DNA from: Perca fluviatilis
Lineage: Eukaryota; Chordata; Actinopteri; Perciformes; Percidae
Assembly (NCBI RefSeq): GCF_010015445.1
Contig: NC_053118.1
Span: 19,105,437-19,169,436 of the forward strand
Direction of reading: 5' to 3'
DNA length: 64,000 bases
The notes beneath the pieces are model-generated. The model ran no database searches. It had not been told where the DNA came from and saw only the letters and a list, made by a program, of their open reading frames with translations. Of this stretch, positions 46,111 to 58,647 are shown piece after piece. The first letter of the stretch is position 1; every line of letters starts with the position of its first letter. The translations under genes were made by a program, and so were the position numbers.

Positions 46111-49100
46111 ATGGATCTTGTGGTGTTGGTGGCGTTCGGCTCCTGGCTGGCTCCTGCACTCGGTGAGCATCCGTTTCACTAAGCGCGCAGCTGCTTTACG
46201 TTGTTCCCTCTTTGAAACCGACCACCTGTGTACGCATGGCGTTCTTAAGTTGCTTACCCCCTTTTTGCAGCTTTGGTTGTGTTTTTTAAGTTCCTCCACA
46301 CTAAATGATCTGATCTGTCCGTATAACAGGATCAGCGTTTGGCAGGGAGTTGGTAGGTAAGTTTCTTGCATTAGAGTGGTAACTGGCAATGCATGGACAT
46401 TTGATTGATTTGATATGGCTGCTTGCAATGTGCTCCTTTTGGTCAAATGTGTATAAAATGTCTTGTCTTATTGTTAGCATTGCAGTGATACTATTTTCAT
46501 TATAATTTCCATTTAGAATATTTTCATGTCAGTGTTTTGCTGCGAGAAAAGGCCATGTCATAATAGTGTAAATGTTTCTTTACACTGCAGTTTGAACAAT
46601 CATTTATTCACACATCTGCCGAGTTTTCCATTGTTAATGCTGATCCTTGTCTTTGGTTCGTTCTCTGTGCGCCCTGCATGCCATCAGTTTGAGCTTGATG
46701 TTAAACAGATTTTCCTACGCTGTGGCTTTGTTATCCTCTCTTACTCTATGGTCTGTGACCGTCCAACCTTATTTTCAAAAGCTTGTCAGCACTGATCTGA
46801 TAAAATGTGTTTTTGCTTCATTGAGACTGACATTGGTATTTATTATGATAAATTAGGTCAAAGTTAACTTGAGCACGCTACCCTTACTCTGCAGTAAATG
46901 GAATGTGGAGCGTATAGAATAATATCCAGTATTATTCGTAGGCCTATATAATGTAATATCATACTCATTCGTAACAGCTCATGTCAGACTTTATTGAATC
47001 GTGTCCAGCAAGGACATGATTCCTTTACTGGGTGTCAACTTTTAACATCTATCTTAACAGATTATAATTTTACTGTATTCAACATTAGTTGTTGAAGTTT
47101 ATACATAAGCACCAATTACTTGCACTGGCTGACATTTAAAATGTCTGTTGAACATTTTAATGAGAGCTGTAAGAAAAATAACTCCTTAAAGTGATGGTTC
47201 GGAGTAATTCACCCTAGGGTCCTTTGCACCATGACCTCGAGCCAAACACCCCCCCAGAAGCTTTTTTCACCTGAGTCGAACATTGGGAGAGTTAGCTAGA
47301 GTAGCGTTATCAGCTGAATAGCTTAGCGCAGGGGCTAATGGACCCACGTTTGTATCTTGTAAGTTACCCCACTAATAATAATGCTCTCATAAAACGATGG
47401 ATTGGAAAGTTTGTAAGTACACCAGAAGTTTATGAACAATTGCCTGCTCTCTTCAGCTCTCTGTTGCTGCTGCTGCTGCTACCTGCAGTTAGACGAGTGC
47501 TTAGGGCCGTCTACAAATTACAACACCGAAAAGAGTTACAACAAAAATATTTATTAATTCAATGATTAAATAAGGTAATGTCTCCAAACTTACCTCAATT
47601 ATTACTTGTCTCCTGCTAGTTATACTACAGCACTTACTTAAAAAAAAAAGTTAAATTAATAAATATTTTTGTTGCGCCTCTTTTTCGGTGTTGTAATTTG
47701 TAGACGCCCCTAAGTACTCGTCTTACAGCAGCAACAACAGCAAAGCAGAAGCCAGCAGGCAAGTGTTATTTACATAAACTTCTGGTGTACTTACAAACTT
47801 TACAATCCATCGTTTTATGAGAGCATAACTTTTATTGTACTACTTGTAGACGTTTGGTATCATTTCGGGCATTATTAGTGGGGTAATTTACGAGATACAA
47901 ACGTGGGTCCGTTAGCCCCTGCGCTAAGCTATTCAGCTGATAACGCTACTCTAGCTAACTCTCCCAATGTTCGACCCAGGTGACAAAAGCTTCTGGGGGG
48001 GTGTTTGGCTCGAGGTCATGGTGCAAAGGACCCTAGGGTGAATTACTCCGAACCATCACTTTAATGATGTGAAATGTAGAAAAGTAAAAAAGTATTTCTG
48101 TAACCTCCAACGTGCTACTCCAAATTTAAATTGTTCTCGCTCCAAACAGCGGTGCTCATATCAACAATGTCTGCTTTGGGTTTTTATTATGACACTGAGT
48201 CAAGCTGTCTCTATAATTATTCTGGTGGTTTTCTTGATGAGCATAAAGCAGAAATTGTGATTTAGCTCTTACCAAGTACAGTATGCTTTCTAGCGAGATT
48301 TAAAAGACTGGGGCATAACATGAATGCAGCTTACATGTGTTTTCACATGGGACGAGAGATGTGAAAGAGCAGAAGGGTCTGCACTTTCTCACATCCTTAA
48401 CGACAATACAAGAAATTTGAAGTTTGAATTAAGCTTCTTTTGTTATTGTAATATCTTTTAAATATGGGTTTGATTCTAACATTTTTAGCCTCTCTGCAGA
48501 GTGAATTTGCCCCACTACCATTAATTTTGCCATTAGCTAACATGCCCTTACACCACCATGTGAGTGTCTTAAAAACACTATTGATTGTTGCTTCTTTTTT
48601 CACAGCCTCAGTGGCAGATGACGAGGACAAAGGTGGGTAATATTTGAACAGTAGTCAAATTAAGATAAGCTGCACTCATTTTAGCTGGCATATAAATTGG
48701 CCCTGGCACCAACCCGGCTAATGACTAGATGGATGACTGAGGCCCTGAAAGTGCTGAATAGCTGTCATATCATGAGTGCTCTCTGAAGTGTGTCAGTGGG
48801 TAAATCTGCTTCTCCTCTGTCTTTTTTCTCCTACCAGACTATGACAGTGCTTTTCATTACGGTGAGTGTTTAGAAGATTGATTCAGCCTTTTAATGGCCG
48901 ACCCTCTCCACAGGAAACATCTGCCAGGTCAAGACAAATTTTCCACTTGTTTTTCCAGAAGGGATGGAAAACTGTCACCCCCAAGGCCAAACTTCTGGAG
49001 TAGTCCCACTGCGAATACTTCTAATTCTGTCCGTAGGTCTGATTCTCAGTCCATCTGAGGCATCAAAGTGCACAGAGCGACTCAAAATCTGCATTGATAT

Positions 49101-52100
49101 ATTTTATGAATACGTACCATCAATTTACTGGTTATCTTTCAATTTCCCTTGGCAATAAGCAATTTTTGATACCCGTATTGTACAATTCTACCCATAGTAT
49201 ATGGCCTGTTATACCATGGTCTGGGCGAATACTCGATTCTAATTGGCTGCAGGGTGTCCATAAAAAAGTGATGTAGGACACCTACTAAAGGAGTTCTGGT
49301 GAAACTACATGAATGCGCTACATTAAAACAAAAAGGAAATGTGAATCTGTTAATTGTAACACTGTGGTGCTTTAGTGCCTCGTCCTCTGAACACCACAGG
49401 ATGTTCGCTAACACACAAGCTGCAAGAATTAACTTTTAGTGCCCCTCTGAACTGACTTTGTTTCACACGTTATCTCACATCTCGTTCACTGTTCAGGTCG
49501 CTACTTCAGGCTTAAGCCGACAGTAACGTTACACATCGCGGATAAAATTGTTCATAAAAGTCGGTATATTGTTTTGGAAACAATGACATGGCTGGATAGC
49601 TAGGTTGTCTTGTTGTTCAACATACTGTCAGTTTTTTTTTTTTTTTTACTGATTGCCAACTGTACACAATGTTATTGACTTTGAAACTTGCTAGCATAGC
49701 GTTAGCTTTCTGGCTTGTAGCTAAGCTGAAGGGTTCTACGAGCTGAGCGGACTATAAATATCTCCCGTTGCTAAAGGTGGCAAGTCGTATCTAAGGTCCT
49801 TCCTATTTCCTGGAGGACAATGTTTGCATTGCATAAGAACCTCCATAGGATGGAAATGATTGTTCCAGGTATTGGTCAAACCGTCAGGTGTAACCAGAGA
49901 AACGGAGATATTGTTTGAAAAAAAAACTTTAGATTTTGATTGTAAAACAAATTAAAATATAAATGGTTTTAAAAATATGTTATTTGGCAAGTGACCATGG
50001 TATAAGCGGGTTGATGCCCTTCGAGGTGTCAATTGTCAGGTAATAATGAACTTTGGCGGAGGTTGCGCCGGACAGTTCACGCCTCGCCGGCGTTCATTAA
50101 TGGACAATGGACACCTCGTCGGGCATTAACCCTTACTTGGAATACCACTAAAGAATTGATTAAGCCTGCTGGCAGCTGGAAAAAACACTTTTGCTCCCTT
50201 ATTTGATTATTTCAGAAAAAAATGTTTATTGTTGTCAATATTTATTTGCTAATGCCTGCAGATAGTTGCCATCTTGCTAGTTAACTAGCTAAGGCAATGC
50301 TTGATGCATGTGAACAAAGCTGTGATCCTCTCTGTATTAGTAACAACATAAACAATAAATGATGTTAGCATGCATATAAACAAGCAGAATTGTATCCAGC
50401 CTTATTTGGGACATCCAACAGAGTTAAAGTCGACCATAGTGTTTACAGTTTTGGTGACTGCAGCTCAAAGGAATTTGTGGTGTCCCATGACCGTTATTTC
50501 TGCAATGCTGCTCTTGAATCAAAATGTGGTAAAGGCCTCAAAAGGCTTTTGTATTCATGGTACCATTTCCTTCTGCAAGCATTATTAAGTACTTTCCTGC
50601 ATTTCAGATTATGAATCGCTGAGAATCGGTGGCCTGGTATTCGCAGTGGTGCTGTTCTTCATGGGCATCGCTCTCATTGTCAGTAAGTGTTTGACCACTT
50701 TAAGTACACGGCGGATGTGTAATGGTAAGTGTCAGTGTCGCCACACAGATCCCTGTATGTGTGAGTTGACTTCCCCGGCTCCCAAAACAAGTAGGCTTCT
50801 GTTTCTCTCAGAGGTCTGGAAGGGAGGCACACTGATGCCTCTTGCACAATCTCAGCACTCAACGTTCTCAAGATCCGTGCATCACAGCAGTTTGCCCTTT
50901 ATGCCTTATCCCTTTCCTCACTCAGTGTCCTTCCAACGTGCCTCCTCCTCACCAGCCAGCACATGCTGTCACTGCCAGTGCTAGTCCTGAAACCAAAACC
51001 AACCAATAAATAATTGATTAGGACCCGCACACTCTGCACTGTTAGTTAATATCACTATGGATTCCTCATTGCACCCTATGAAGTGGGGTTGCATTAAACT
51101 GAAAGTACATAAAAATACAAGGATTAAAGTATATTCAAATTTAGAAATTGACTTTGAAAGACATCCAAATGTTATCTGCTATCACCACTAAAACACAAAG
51201 GTAACACAATTCTTCTTCTTAAAACTCTTAAATTACATTTGTGAATATACTTCTACTGTATATGTTTGTATGCATTTTAGGTTTTTAACCATGCCAACTG
51301 GTTGCATGCAATACTGATGAATAATGGCAAAAGTAGAACATCTGTTTGATTGAAGAAATATACCTGCATAATCTGCACTTGCACTGCAAAGTGTGACATC
51401 AAAAGCCACCAGGGTTTTAGAGGCAGTGCATTAAACAGAACATGAAGAGGGCAAACCCTGGAAGTTTATTGTTTGACATTTAAAATATTGCATTTAAAAC
51501 ATCATTCAGAGATCAGGCGAGCCAGCAGCCATACTGAACTGCCAGCTGCAGATGTGTGTCTCAGGGGAGAGAGAGAGCGAGGGAGTTATTTATTATGGTT
51601 TCTCAGCGGTTATGATCGGTTAAAGCACAGTAAGACAAAATCTATTTTGTTTTTGTTTTCTTTAAATGAAACGGACAGGCAGGCATACTTAACTGCAGCC
51701 TGCAGAGTGTGTTTACCCCTACGACCACCAGCTGCCCTCATCCTGTCATGTTGCTTTATACGTCAGCGTACTCATGTTCACGGCCTTTAGACCTTGGAAA
51801 CGCAGACAACAACTGGCTAAAAGAGCCTTCTAGTTCCTTCAGAAATAGTTCTGAGGACTTGTTGAAACAAGACTATTGATAGCAATAGGCACCCTTTGGC
51901 GCCCCCCAGTGTCAAAGTGTGTGAATTAAGCATGGGTGCTACCTTTCAAGATGCTCACAGCTTTATTCTTAGTCCTGAGAGTATGTAGGTCACTCACTTG
52001 GTCTGAGATTTCCCATATATTTTGCTGGCCAATGGCCACACCAACTATTCCAGCAAGTACACGTCTTCGTCGACACTTCAGCTAGCAGTATTGCGTTTTC

Positions 52101-53330
52101 TGCACATGAGCACATTCTCAATAAAAGTTTTGTAAATTATTATAGCTACTGGCTGTAGCTTGTTTTAGAAGATGATAAAGGCACATTCCTTCAAGCGGGT
52201 TCAACAGGGCCTTATTGTGAAATCCAGATGATAATTTCTACAGTTTTAACCACATTGACCTACATGACACTGCTCACACGTGTAAAAAGTCTGTCAGTGG
52301 GCCAAATAGGCTGCTTCACTTCAGGTTTCATCTTTCAGTGGAAGACCAAATATGGCATGTCTTCAGAACGACTCCACTATTAATCACATTTCAATTAGTT
52401 TACAAGGAGAACAATGAAGCCTTGCCGAGCCTCTGTACTAATACTGGACATATCAGACATGATGGTATGGACACTGTTGAATGGAGCTGCTGTAGATGTT
52501 TTGTGAATGCCGTAAGCAGTGTGCCTCTATGAAGTGTATAGGCACACTGAAGTGGGTCTAAAAGACAACAAAAGATCTTAAATGTTAAAACTCTTTTGGA
52601 GACTTTCACGTAATATGAATGCAACACACTGGCTTCTGTATTTTGTTGCTGTGATTCAGGTACATGAATAGAGTCTTGTGCTCAGGCTGGTAAACTGCAA
52701 GCTTATAAGGCCTCCCAAGTCTTGCTGCCCAGATGGGCTTATTGGCACAAGTTCAACACTGTAATCATGGACCTTTTTAAAGGCTTGGAACAACCTCTTC
52801 CTCTTTTCTTACTAGGGGGGGGGGGCGTTAGCTGCATACATTCTTTTTATAATGTCTCATGTTCCTTTTGTTGCAGTTTTAGACACATTTTTGTCTTTTG
52901 TTTCCCCCTAAAAACAGCCCGAAAATGTACCTGTTCGAAGAGAGACAAGTAAAGGTAAGTGAAGTTAGGTTAATCAAGCAAGACTGCTAAAGAATTTTAG
53001 TTTTCTGTAAAATAGATCTAACTGTTAATATTCCACCGGTCCAGAGCTCCTGATGTGGAATCGGGTGTTCCCAGGGGTAAATGTTTTTCTTTCTTCTATA
53101 ATAATGAGGAAATGTTAAATGCCTGTCAAGTAGATGTATTGCCATTTGATTTTATATCTCAAACTCTTTCCACAGCTCAGTAGACGCAGATGCAAAGAGC
53201 AGTGGAGATCTGGTGAGTTTCTTATAAACATCCGTGAGTCGATTTTCTACAAAAGAAAGCTAAAAAAAAATTTTTCCAGAACAAATGAAATTTATCCTCT
53301 TCCTCTTTTTTTTTTTTCACAGTGCTACTG
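46111..53330 (+). CDS. fxyd6l: FXYD6-like regulator of Na,K-ATPase
   Basis: Coding exons 46111-46162, 48606-48632, 48838-48861, 50608-50682, 52918-52948, 53176-53212 and 53322-53330; 255 bp, 84 aa. Signal peptide (MDLVVLVAFGSWLAPAL), an acidic ectodomain (ADDEDKDYDSA), the FXYD signature as FHYD, then a transmembrane segment (YESLRIGGLVFAVVLFF) with the invariant glycines, and a short basic tail (RKCTCSKRD). FXYD proteins bind the alpha subunit of Na,K-ATPase and adjust its ion affinity. The RIGGLVFAVVLF segment matches mammalian FXYD6 best, but teleosts have several FXYD paralogues and the exact one is uncertain. The tail depends on which of two donors is used at the end of exon 5 (see findings). 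Introns are large and contain several elements. Confidence 0.85.
47190..48060. mobile_element. Fold-back (long inverted repeat) TTAA-flanked element
   Basis: An 871-bp element flanked by TTAA (47186-47189, 48061-48064). The outer ends are AGTGATGGTTCGGAG and its reverse complement. The inverted similarity continues inward for roughly 380 bases per arm (47190-47570 against 47675-48060), leaving a loop of about 100 bases. No transposase. It lies in an intron of the FXYD6-like gene. Confidence 0.88.
49211..50131. mobile_element. Probable MITE-like element with a nested palindrome
   Basis: TATACCATGGTC near 49211 is repeated inverted (GACCATGGTATA) near 49993. Directly after that, 50009-50131 is an imperfect palindrome (arms of about 44 bases; GGGTTGATGCCC at the left pairs with GGGCATTAACCC at the right) around a GC-rich centre. 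No coding content, and the target duplication is not clear, so the boundaries are uncertain. Confidence 0.5.
50683..52917. other. Large intron of the FXYD6-like gene
   Basis: No exon or recognisable element was found in this 2.2-kb intron. Open frames in it (for example 50646-50984 and 51473-51790) have no family resemblance or splice support. Confidence 0.55.
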
Positions 53331-53556
53331 ACTTACCATGTGGTGGCAGCAAATACCTTGATCACAGCTGAGGACAATCTTTCCATGAACACCTGAAGCT
53401 TCATTCAATTTCATAATGTTTCTGTGCTCTTTCTTTTTCTTTTCTTTTTTAAAATGTTTTTATCATCAATTACCTTTACTAGATAATGTGCCAACTTGAT
53501 ATGGTAACAATAGTGTGATTCTCATTTGTATTTTTGTGACTTTCAGATCGATGCAA

Positions 53557-53562
53557 AATAAA
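53557..53562 (+). promoter_or_regulatory. Polyadenylation signal of the FXYD6-like gene
   Basis: AATAAA about 225 bases after the stop at 53330, followed by a GT-rich stretch. Confidence 0.7.
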
Positions 53563-54465
53563 GAAAATGTCTGAAAAGGTTCCTTCCTCTTTTATGTGTC
53601 TTTTCATTTTCTGCAAGCAGCCCTCTATTATGCTGCACTCCTGCTTTTGCTGATGCTGCAGACATTTCAGTTACACATGCAGTAGTAACTACCAGCAGGG
53701 AGAGTGTGAATGATTTATGTGCTGCACTGTGCAGCATTTGGAGAAGGCTGTGTTTAAAAAATAAATTTAAAAAAACCCTTAATTTTACCTATCTCTGTGT
53801 TCAGTGCTGTTTTATTTGCAGATTTTCAACCGTCGTGAGTCTTGCAGCCTCTGTGAATGTAAAAGCTGCATATGCAGGCTATTTTCTCCCTGCTGTTGCA
53901 GGAACGGGCTGACTGCACTGCACAAAAGAAAACACATGGGACAGAAACTGGTGCATTTTGAGCATGCAAGCAATGTCTCTATAGATTATATAGAATTATA
54001 AATTAGAAACTGTAGGGAATCTTGGAACCAAAACCACAATCACAGACAGATTATAGCAACATCCAAATTATCTTCATTTATCACATCTTTCATTCATTTA
54101 TCCCCCCCGACACTCGCACATACTGTACCACACAAGACTGTAAGGTACTCAGTAGATTGAAGATAGCTTAAACATCTTAAAATGGGTTTATCTGTTTACC
54201 CTACTATTTACTTTAATGTGGGGCTGCTGTGAAGTCCCCATCATGGCACATTTAGTCAACCTATTGGGAGTACCCTACCACTGTCAATGCAATGTTTCGC
54301 TGTGGCCACCAGAGGTCCCCTGCTGAGTTTACAGAGAGGGTTCTGAAGCAGTTCTGCATGCTGTCCTGTCCAGTTACCTCGGTTCATATCCAACGTTAAA
54401 CTGCAACCCCGCAACCTGCTACATATCTCTGAGACGGAGCTCTTCTACATCTCTACAGCACAGCC

Positions 54466-56581
54466 ATGGCCACCACAGGTTTGATTGTTTTTTTTTTCTT
54501 TTATGGGATTTTTAAGGGTGTAACATACATGAAACGTTTATGAGCTGTACAAAATGTATGAGTTGAGAATGAATGACTTCTTAGGTTGTTATATGTGATC
54601 ATTTTGTGATTTGTCATTTAATGATTGAAATGAATTGTTATACCTATCTTTATGTAGTTGTTTAGCAAAGAGCCAATTTACTGCTGATGCATTGATCAGT
54701 GTTATAACAAAGGGAGTGCTTCAGTAAATCCCCCACTGGGATGAACAAATAAACAATACTAAAGATGTTTAGCACTTGTTTCTCTTCAACTGGGTAGTCT
54801 TTATGGCAGAGAGAAAATGGTGGAAAGAAATACAAACTGCCAGCTCAGCCATTTGGGAGTGAGGGTTCAGCAACATGCAAGCCGCATTATTGATGCCTAG
54901 AAAGGATGGTGCCTTTATCATCTAACAATCTGGCACGGGCTGTAGCCTTATATTTGCAAGGTAAATCACTGTGTTGGTCAAGAGCAGAAAGCCTTGCATT
55001 CAAAATTAAACAGCAGTCATGGCAAGTGGCTTTTTAAACTCCAAATCAAATTTCAGACACATTTTACTATTCAAGCTCTTTTTTTTTTCCTCTGCTGCTG
55101 TGATGATACCCCTGTAGCCTGCTGCTGGCTTGTAACCCACTTTTTTCATGGTGCATCTTTTTCTGCTGAGCAAAGATGCTGCATTGAGCTTCTCTCAGTG
55201 GAAAAAAAAAAAAGACTCCTGAGGAGTTGTGGAGCCAAGCCTGCAGATCTGGAGAGCTGCAAACCTTTCAATCCATGATGCTGGACTGAACGCAAACACA
55301 GCCTTATTAAAACGTATTGCTGTGACTGGTGCTGCACTCAACTCAAATATTCTGTTCTCTCTAACCGACTGAACTTTGTATTTGCAGAAACAATGTTTAC
55401 AGACCGAAGTGACTTTGATTATGGTAAGACTTGCACCATCTACTACTTTCAAAAATAAAAAGCACCATGTTACACATGTTATACTACAGTATGTTTCAAG
55501 TTCATCATAAACTCCAATAATGTTCTTTGGTTAAGTCCCATGTGGTTTTGTCCCCTGTAGATTATGAGACATTGCGGACCACAGGGGTTGTCCTTGCTGT
55601 AGTCATGTTTGTCTCTGGCATTTTAATAGCCCTCAGTAAGTTTAGACTTTGTCTCACATATCACCTTAATAAAGAGGCTTTATCACATATACATAAGCAC
55701 ATTTACCTTTGTAACTAATCTGTCATTCCTCAAACAGGTAAAAAATTCACAAAGTGTGTAAAATCCTCATCCAAGTAAGAATTGTGCAAGGTTTAGTGGA
55801 TGATTCGCCTGTGCATGCTGTATGAATTTGACTTGAAGGGGATACCCAACCAGTGTGGAAAACACATATTTTCCAGTATTGTTCTTTGACTAAAACTGAG
55901 TTTCCCACAGCTTTTCCTCTCCCTGCCCTGGATGCCTGTTCTCTTAATCCCCCCTTCCCTGTTCTGCATACTCAACCCAAAACACATTAAAATGTTTTAC
56001 ACAGAAATAGTTTGTCAAATCACTTATGCGCAGTGCTTTGATGTTCTCTTTATCCCAGTGCTTGCTCTTAAAATGTATGCATCACACTCCCCATGTATTG
56101 GTAGTGAGTGGGCAGTTTATTAATATATTGATCTGATATGATCTGATCGCATGCCGCTTGTATGGCAAGAGGAGAAGAAAGACGAGAGCTGCTGGTTGAA
56201 CGGGACAAAAATCTGCATAAGTCTACACCTCAGTTACCTCAGAAAGCTGTGGCTTCAACTATTTTTTGGACCGTGTAACTCTGATAATGGGTACACTTTG
56301 ATCAATCTACTCCAAGTTGAAGTTGTGGCCACAGTTTTCTAAGTATATTTCATGATCTGTAATCTTGTTGAATTAAAAAAAAATACAAAAAACACACACA
56401 AATGTCTACTAATTTCCTAATTTCTGTTTGCAGTTCCAGCTCATCTGGAAGCCAAATTCCACCAAAGACAGAGGGTAAGTTCACTTTACAGTTCAGGGTC
56501 ATTATATACAGTAATGTTGAATTTCTCTCTGCAATTCTCTCTGATTTGTTTTCTTTTGCAGTGCCTCCTCAAACAGTATAG
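54466..56581 (+). CDS. fxyd7: FXYD7-like regulator of Na,K-ATPase
   Basis: Coding exons 54466-54478, 55388-55423, 55561-55635, 55738-55774, 56434-56474 and 56562-56581; 222 bp, 73 aa. The protein starts MATTETMFTDRSD with no signal peptide, has the FXYD signature as FDYD, a transmembrane segment (ETLRTTGVVLAVVMFVSG) and a serine-rich tail with basic start (SKKFTKCVKSSS) ending PPKTEVPPQTV. Lack of a signal peptide and the MAT start resemble mammalian FXYD7 (about 80 aa, brain), which regulates Na,K-ATPase alpha1-beta1. The exon and phase pattern matches the FXYD6-like gene upstream, so the two are tandem paralogues on the same strand. The first intron donor is weak (CAG then GTTTGA). Confidence 0.83.
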
Positions 56582-56705
56582 AAAATAATGTATCAAAAGC
56601 GAGGAAGTCGATACGGGAACCACGGCAGCAAATACATACCCAGACACACCGGTTGTTTATAGCAATCCCTGTTATGGCTAATATACTTCTGCCAGCTGGA
56701 TGAGC

Positions 56706-56711
56706 AATAAA
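56706..56711 (+). promoter_or_regulatory. Polyadenylation signal of the FXYD7-like gene
   Basis: AATAAA 125 bases after the stop codon. Confidence 0.7.
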
Positions 56712-56729
56712 CAGGGTTTTCCAATGCAT

Positions 56730-58647
56730 CTTTATCTGGTTTCTTTTAGGCTCCCAATGTTTTCTGTAGAATGTCTCAAAATAAGGGGGTGAAATATCTG
56801 TCTACACATTGCTCAGAATTGTGTGAGTGTTGAAATTAAAATAAAAAAACTAAGAAAAACAAATGCTCCCAACCATGAGACTTGATTTGGTACTTTTAAT
56901 CAAACAAATGCAACAAGTGTTGTATCTCTTCCTTACATGTTACTCCTGTAAAACAATTAAATTAAGAGCATGATTAAATATTTATATACAAAATCTGCAG
57001 CTCGAAACAAAGAATAGCATGTGTTGATCGATCGTAACAATTGTCTTTTGCCTTTTATTTTTCTTTATTTCTGTTGATATCTACTTGTTTAGCATGGCAG
57101 AATAATGAAAAACCCCAAAATAGAATAGGCCAAATATAACATGCTAAAAGGAAATAGCTGGTATCTTGATGAAAATATTCAGTAGCCTAATGTATTTTGT
57201 TTTATTTACAAGCTTTGAAAATATTCAAATGAATGAAATGTGTATTTGTTTTCCTATTCGTCATTTATTTTCTGTTTAAACCTATTGCAAAGGTATTACA
57301 AATGATGTTATTACCTGTAAAGCTGAACAATGAGGCAACTGTTTCAAATAAAGGTCTCCTCGACATGATTTTATCAGTGTCTTTAATAATCTTGTTGCTT
57401 GAAATGATCCAAAGTGACGTAAATGTAATGTAGAAATTAGACCATATTATCATTATGATATTTACTCGTGAGATTGATCTTTCCTTTTTGCTTTACAGGA
57501 ATTTACAGAGGTGACACACAAGTGAGTTACAGCTCAAATCTAACACTCAAATTACAGTCAAACCCAACCTCATTTCACCTGTGACTAAGGTCATGGTAGT
57601 AAACCTCGGTGGAAATAAGGCTTGAAAAATAAAATCCTCCTGACACCATCCCTTTCTAGTGGGATGATGTATTTTCCATCCTGCTAATTTCTGTAGCCAA
57701 ATATAAGTAGGACTGTTCAAATGTGCCCTGAACATCAAAAGATTTAGATGGAACTTTAAATACTGTGTTATTGTACTTTTATTCATGACTCATGACTCAA
57801 ATGTACAGTTAGTCAGACAATTTGTCATCGCACTTATGTAATGTCTCTGTGATAATAACATTCTTTGTCACAATCAGTTTCAAATACATAATAGTTTTAC
57901 ACAGTCAAGTTTCTTTTTCTACAAAGAAAAATTGTACTTGATGTTACACAGGTAAGTATGATGCATACAGAAAGAAAGTTAAATTATGTGATCTTCTTAT
58001 GTTTTCACACGCACTCTTAACAAAAGCACACATGCTGACTAAAATCAAACCCGTCTCTGTGTATCAACATGATAACTTAATATGATGGGGGGTTTTGACA
58101 AGAGAGTCATTGAGGTTTCAGGGACACTGTCCTGAAAGTCATACAAACGATTTCATAGAAATCAACATTAAACTGGGAGTGTAGCCTATTATTTGGAAAT
58201 TGAAACTAATAATCTTGTTTAGAGGCATTCATTTCAAAATGTTAAATATCCAGTTTGACAAAAAATAAATACATAAATTAAAATGTCTCTATTTGTCAGA
58301 GTTTTTAAACGTGAGGATTTTATAAGAAATGGCGGATATCACATTTTGGAATGAAATGCTTCGCCTAAAAATAAATACTTCACCCTGTGCGTAGAAAAAT
58401 AAATAAAGCATTTTTTTACACTGACACTAAATCACAGGTAATTTAAGCTTTATGCATTAAAGCATCATTTGTCTAATCCAATGTGAATTATATCTGGAGA
58501 TGAATTTACCAAACTAGTTTGTTAACCAAATATAGGCCAGAGACTCCCAAAACAACATAACCATAAACTGTAAATCCCCTTCTAACAGAGGCAACATCTT
58601 AGAGACTCATTCCCTCCAAATGGGGATTACAGATGGGGATTTTCAAA
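56730..58647. other. Region between convergent fxyd7 and nfkbid
   Basis: AT-rich. It contains the 3' UTR of nfkbid on the minus strand; a minus-strand AATAAA at about 57777-57782 is one candidate signal. No further coding region was recognised. Confidence 0.5.

Noticed and set aside
46329..46353. Possible micro-exon after the FXYD6-like signal-peptide exon
   Set aside because: Has AG and GT borders by chance, but its phase would break the good junction between 46162 and 48606.
51473..51790. 105-codon plus-strand frame in a large FXYD6-like intron
   Set aside because: No recognisable domain and no splice sites in phase with the gene.
52950..52952. In-frame TAA in the FXYD6-like gene as evidence of a pseudogene
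   Set aside because: The stop lies after an alternative donor that matches the phase of the paralogue, so the gene is intact if the first donor is used.
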